Shown here in pieces: positions 33,902 to 37,430 of a stretch of DNA of 37,430 bases. The position numbers were made by a program, and so were the translations under genes. The stretch is from contig JABDBG010000018.1 in the NCBI GenBank assembly GCA_013288745.1, positions 1-37,430 of the forward strand. The letters run 5' to 3'. The notes under the pieces were generated by a model that saw only the letters and a list, made by a program, of their open reading frames with translations, was not told the DNA's origin and made no database searches. Position 1 is the stretch's first letter. Every line of letters begins with the position of its first letter. This DNA comes from Bacteroidota bacterium (GTDB lineage: Bacteria; Bacteroidota; Bacteroidia; Chitinophagales; Chitinophagaceae).

Positions 33902-35161
33902 ATGAAATTTTTATACACGAATGAAAAAAATATTGCTGAGTCAAACAATGCTGCTATGCTTATTTTTGCAATAAATAATAACAGGTTGGAAGCACAGAAA
34001 AAGATATCGGGTTTACATATTGCCATTATGGCCATTACTGCTGGTGTTTGCGTAGCAAATATTTATTATAACCAACCCATATTAAAGGATATCGCCAGGT
34101 CTTTTAACATCAATGAAACGAAGGCGGGTTTAATTCCGGTATTAACACAGGCAGGATATGGGCTCGGATTATTTTTTATCACGCCGTTAGGCGATAAAAT
34201 TCCCAGAAAGAAATTAATATTTATGCTTCAATTATTATTGATAGCAGTTTTATTGTGCATCACTTTTACCACTACCATTTATGGGTTATATATCACGAGC
34301 TTTTTATTAGGAATGGTAAGCGTATCTGCACAGGTATTATTGCCGATGGCTGCAGCACTTGACAAAGAGAACAGAGGAAAAAATGTAAGCATTGTATTTA
34401 CCGGTGTACTGATCGGGATATTGGCGGCAAGAGTTGTTAGCGGCTACATTGCCCATTGGTTGGGATGGCGTTATGTATATGGTATTTCTGCCGGGTTGGT
34501 TTTAACAGTTGCATTATTAACCTGGTTTGTATTGCCTACAATAGCTGTTGAGTTTAAGGGTAATTATGGCCAGCTATTACGATCTACTTTTTTACAGGTA
34601 AAACGTTTTCCATTATTGCGCCGCACTGCTTTAATTGGTGCTTTTATTTTTGGTGCTTTTTGTTCATTCTGGACAACACTTACTTTTTTTCTTTCAGGAA
34701 ACCCTTTTTATTACCACGCAGATACTATCGGGTTGTTTGGTATCCTGGCTATTGGCGGGGCTTTATTGGCACCTGTTTTTGGAAAGCTTGCAGATAAAGG
34801 CCATACAACTCGTTCACAGGTAATAACGATATCATTAATGATTGCAGGCGTGTTCCTGATGCAGGTTTTTCCTTATAATATTATTGCATTGATAATGGTG
34901 GTATTGTTGTTGGATGTTGGTGTGCAGGCAACTCAGATAACCAATATCGCGATCATTTATACATTAGATGAAACAGCACATAGCCGTATCAATACTGTTT
35001 ACATGACCACTTATTTTTTGGGAGGAGCTTTGGGTACTTATGCCGGTGTTAAAAGCTGGCATATCGGCGGCTGGCAAATGGTAGGGTGGCAATTATTAGT
35101 TTGGTCCTTGATCGCTTTAGTATTTACTTTTAAAAAAGAAAAAGTATTAAGCACTCAATAA
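33902..35161 (+). CDS. Major facilitator superfamily transporter (DHA1/AraJ-like)
   Basis: 419 residues with twelve hydrophobic spans. HIAIMAITAGVCVANIYYNQPIL, then PLGDKIPRKKL in loop 2-3, mark an MFS drug/sugar efflux permease; GWRYVYGISAGL is the matching segment in span five. The substrate is unknown. The annotated ATG gives a hydrophilic lead of 38 residues, longer than usual; the Met at 33956 would leave a more typical N-terminus and 66 bases for divergent promoters with the lipoprotein gene, so I regard that as a real alternative. The 3' end overlaps a small converging gene by 15 bases. Confidence 0.87.
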   Translation: MKFLYTNEKNIAESNNAAMLIFAINNNRLEAQKKISGLHIAIMAITAGVCVANIYYNQPILKDIARSFNINETKAGLIPVLTQAGYGLGLFFITPLGDKIPRKKLIFMLQLLLIAVLLCITFTTTIYGLYITSFLLGMVSVSAQVLLPMAAALDKENRGKNVSIVFTGVLIGILAARVVSGYIAHWLGWRYVYGISAGLVLTVALLTWFVLPTIAVEFKGNYGQLLRSTFLQVKRFPLLRRTALIGAFIFGAFCSFWTTLTFFLSGNPFYYHADTIGLFGILAIGGALLAPVFGKLADKGHTTRSQVITISLMIAGVFLMQVFPYNIIALIMVVLLLDVGVQATQITNIAIIYTLDETAHSRINTVYMTTYFLGGALGTYAGVKSWHIGGWQMVGWQLLVWSLIALVFTFKKEKVLSTQ

Positions 35162-35374
35162 AATCTGGTTAACGATCTGAGATCCGATCTCTTCTGTCTT
35201 AGAATGGATCAGCAAATAACTAACTTTTCCGTGGTTCACGCGGAAAGTAAAATTATCTATTAATATCCCTTTAAAATCTTGGTGATGTGTATCAACAATA
35301 AATTTGTTGCCTTGTTTGATATAACTACTGTTATACAATTTTCCATCAATGTTTAATACAAGTTCCTTTTTCAT
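35147..35374 (-). CDS. Small conserved-looking protein of unknown function
   Basis: 75 residues from the ATG at 35374 (MKKELVLNIDGK); a TTG at 35398 would add eight unlikely residues. The composition is soluble, with alternating hydrophobic residues suggestive of a compact beta-rich fold (LVLNIDGKLYNSSY, FIVDTHHQDF, FTFRVNHGKVSYLLIHS). No motif is recognised. It converges on the MFS gene, overlapping its 3' end by 15 bases. About 230 bases upstream, to the histidine kinase, hold no other gene that I can support. Confidence 0.5.
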   Translation of the reverse strand: MKKELVLNIDGKLYNSSYIKQGNKFIVDTHHQDFKGILIDNFTFRVNHGKVSYLLIHSKTEEIGSQIVNQILLSA

Positions 35375-35603
35375 ATTTAAAGATTTATAAATTAACAAGC
35401 TCGTTTAGTAAACTTATCAAATAGTATGCCTCTATGAATGATCAGACTGAGTAAGTAAAGAATGCTTTTATTTATTGTGATATCTGGTAATTAATAATGA
35501 TAATAGGCTAACAAATTAAATAGTAAGAGATATGATTTTGTATAAAATTTTTCGTTTTCCGGAGGTATGCGGAATGATTTCTACCAATAATTGAGAATTT
35601 TAA

Positions 35604-37421
35604 TTAATAGGACACCTCTGCTTGTGGCATCTTTGTAGGAAGTGTAAACCAGAAAGTACTTCCTTTCCCTACTTCGCTTTCAACACTTATCTGACCGTTA
35701 TGTTTTTTTATGATCTCAGCTGAAATATATAAACCAAGACCTAAGCCCGAATATTTACTGCTGCTGCTACTGCCCGCTCTGTAATAGCGATCAAATAAAT
35801 GTGCCAGTTTATCGGCAGGAATGCCCGGTCCTTTATCGATCACTGATACTTTGGCCATATCATTTATTTTTTCGATCCTGATCCTGATATCTTTAGATTC
35901 GGGTGCATATTTAATAGCATTGGTAACAAGATTTATTATTATCTGGTTAACTCTTTCAGCATCTGCAAAGACCTGAAGCGCCATATCGCCTTCGATGATG
36001 ATATTATATAAACCTTCAATGCTGATGGAGTGGCAACATTCATCGATTGCTTTTGATAATATGAAGAGTGTTTGATTTAAACGCAATTGTCCTTCATTAA
36101 CATTACTGGCATCTAACAAATATTTAATGAGTATGATAACTTTATCAAGACTTTTATTTGCCAGCTCGATCAGGTTAGGCAACATTGGAGAAGGGGGTTC
36201 ATTCTTTATCCTGTTCAATAATTGCAGAGAAGCTTTTAAACTTGTGATAGGTGTTTTAAGCTCATGACTTGCGATGCTTATAAAATCATCTTTCTGTTGT
36301 TGCAATATTTTAAGTTCATGAATATCTGTAGCGGTACCGGTCCACAATTGAACTGTGCCTTCTTCATTTTTGATGGGCATTAAACGAATTAGGTGCCAAC
36401 GGTAAATTCCATCTGCACGTCTTTTTCGGTGCTGAAATTCGCCACCCTCAGTGGTTTTCAAAATCGCTTTATATTGTTCTAAAGTATATTCCAGGTCTTC
36501 CGGATGAATAGCATCTAACCATCCCCAAATCTTACTATTTTCGAAATTCATACCGGTGTAATCATACCATCGTTGATTATAAAAAGCCATTTCTCCATCA
36601 ATAGTATTTGTCCAGGCAATTTGAGGTATGGTTTCCATCATATTACGAAACCTTTTTTCACTTTCACCCAGCGCTTTAGTTCTGTTGGTAACCCTTGCCT
36701 CTAATTCCTGATTCAATAATAAAAGATCCTGGTTAACGATCCTCACTTTTTCTTCCTGCTTTATCAATAATAGCGCTTTTTCATGAAGCTCACTGTTCGC
36801 ATTTTTTAGATTGCCCGAAAGAATGACAAGATCTGCTGCACGCTTTTCCTTTTCTTCATTTTGAAATGCCAATTCTTTGTTAGCAATAACTAATTCAGCC
36901 GCCCTATTTTCTTTTTCTTCGTTTTGGAATGCCAATTCTTTGTTTGCAATTCCTAGTTCGGTTGCTCTATTTTCCTTTTCTCCATTTTGGAAAGCAAGTT
37001 CTTTATTAGCAATAACTAATTCAGCCGCTCTGTTTTCCTTTTCTCCATTTTGGAAAGCCAATTCTTTATTGGCAATAATTAATTCAGTGGCTCTATTTTC
37101 TTTTTCCTCGTTTTGGAAAGCAAGCTCTTTGTTAGCAATAGCTAATTCAGTAGCTCTATTTTCTTTTTCTTCATTTTGGAATGCCAATTCTTTATTAGCA
37201 ATAACTAATTCAGCCGCTCTGTTTTCTTTTTCTTCATTTTGAAAAATAAGTTCTTTGTTGGCGATCACTAATTCAGCTGCTCTATTTTCTTTTTCTTTAT
37301 TTTGGAAGACAAGTTCTTTGTTGGCAATTACCAATTCTGCAGCCCTGTTCTTTTTCTCTTGTTTTTGAAACGCGAGTTCCCTATTAGCATTAATTAATTC
37401 TTCTGAGCTTTTTTTGTCCAT
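35604..37421 (-). CDS. PAS-domain sensor histidine kinase with N-terminal coiled-coil repeat rod
   Basis: 605 residues from the ATG at 37421. The frame stays open to the window edge (three more codons), so the true start may lie outside. Residues 25-192 are eight 21-residue repeats, followed by more coiled coil to about 250, then a PAS domain (about 253-372, MMETIPQIAWTNT, YDYTGM, IHPEDLE). The HisKA dimerisation domain has phospho-acceptor His386 in SHELKTP. The ATPase domain has N box VTNAIKYAP (Asn501), G1 DKGPGIP (529-535) and G2 GLGLGLY (559-565). There is no transmembrane segment or response-regulator domain, so it is a cytosolic sensor kinase with the partner elsewhere. Confidence 0.92.
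   Translation of the reverse strand: MDKKSSEELINANRELAFQKQEKKNRAAELVIANKELVFQNKEKENRAAELVIANKELIFQNEEKENRAAELVIANKELAFQNEEKENRATELAIANKELAFQNEEKENRATELIIANKELAFQNGEKENRAAELVIANKELAFQNGEKENRATELGIANKELAFQNEEKENRAAELVIANKELAFQNEEKEKRAADLVILSGNLKNANSELHEKALLLIKQEEKVRIVNQDLLLLNQELEARVTNRTKALGESEKRFRNMMETIPQIAWTNTIDGEMAFYNQRWYDYTGMNFENSKIWGWLDAIHPEDLEYTLEQYKAILKTTEGGEFQHRKRRADGIYRWHLIRLMPIKNEEGTVQLWTGTATDIHELKILQQQKDDFISIASHELKTPITSLKASLQLLNRIKNEPPSPMLPNLIELANKSLDKVIILIKYLLDASNVNEGQLRLNQTLFILSKAIDECCHSISIEGLYNIIIEGDMALQVFADAERVNQIIINLVTNAIKYAPESKDIRIRIEKINDMAKVSVIDKGPGIPADKLAHLFDRYYRAGSSSSSKYSGLGLGLYISAEIIKKHNGQISVESEVGKGSTFWFTLPTKMPQAEVSY
36846..37349 (-). repeat. Eight tandem 63-bp repeats encoding 21-residue coiled-coil units
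   Basis: Each unit reads close to NRAAELVIANKELAFQNEEK plus E. Eight full copies occupy residues 25-192 of the histidine kinase, with one degenerate copy on each side. Differences between copies are mostly A/T, V/A/I/G and E/G/K swaps. Because 21 is three heptads, every copy keeps coiled-coil register. The high DNA identity predicts copy-number slippage. Confidence 0.92.
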
Positions 37422-37430
37422 ATTCAGTTG

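Noticed and set aside
36877..37242. Plus-strand 121-codon open frame of repeated units
   Set aside because: It is the antisense shadow of the kinase's 63-bp repeats; the kinase frame has clear domains.
1..37430. CRISPR arrays, insertion sequences, integrases or phage genes
   Set aside because: No spaced direct repeats, transposase or phage motifs are present; the only tandem repeats are inside coding genes.

Overview
This window looks like a chromosomal segment of a Bacteroidota bacterium, probably of the Chitinophagaceae type; the family is an inference. The reasons are a C-terminal type IX secretion sorting domain on a giant secreted protease, AT-rich DNA, few Shine-Dalgarno sequences, several apparent TTG/GTG starts, and a tRNA gene without an encoded CCA. 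There is no phage, insertion sequence or CRISPR array.

Left part (1-10421), mostly housekeeping and secretion. It holds the tail of preT and all of preA (reductive pyrimidine degradation), nnrD (NAD(P)HX repair), recQ, a tRNA-Cys with its terminator, an M20-type carbamoyl-amino-acid/allantoate amidohydrolase that could serve a later step of pyrimidine breakdown, and a 1442-residue M36 metalloprotease with a PA insert, three tandem FN3-like repeats and a T9SS tail.

Middle part (10653-32747), one large surface-polysaccharide locus made of four back-to-back operons. The rightward operon 10653-15128 encodes an initiating sugar-phosphate transferase, GT2, an ABC flippase-like protein and GT4. The leftward operon 19547-15106 encodes a methyltransferase, an amidohydrolase, a GT-C membrane protein and GT9. 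The rightward operon 19656-24185 encodes B12-radical SAM, methyltransferase, B12-radical SAM and methyltransferase. The leftward operon 32747-24189 encodes Wzx, a Wzy-like protein, GT2, two GT4 proteins, an O-antigen ligase/polymerase and a nucleotidyltransferase-domain protein. Together they could prime, extend, modify, flip, polymerise and ligate a glycan. No Wza/Wzc export or chain-length proteins are present.

The main discovery is a shared promoter-like element, GGCAACC-N16-CGWTW, found five times. It lies just ahead of the first gene of all four polysaccharide operons, plus once at the Wzx/Wzy junction. The architecture (AAC-core -35, 16-base spacer, CG-containing -10) is that of extracytoplasmic-function (ECF) sigma factor promoters. 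I infer that one ECF sigma factor, not encoded here, switches on the whole locus. Three of the five sites leave only 8-10 bases between the -10 and the start codon, so those mRNAs should be almost leaderless.

Right part (32807-37430) holds a lipoprotein resembling GH53 glycosidases, an MFS transporter, a small unknown protein, and a PAS histidine kinase whose N-terminus carries eight near-identical 21-residue (3-heptad) coiled-coil repeats.
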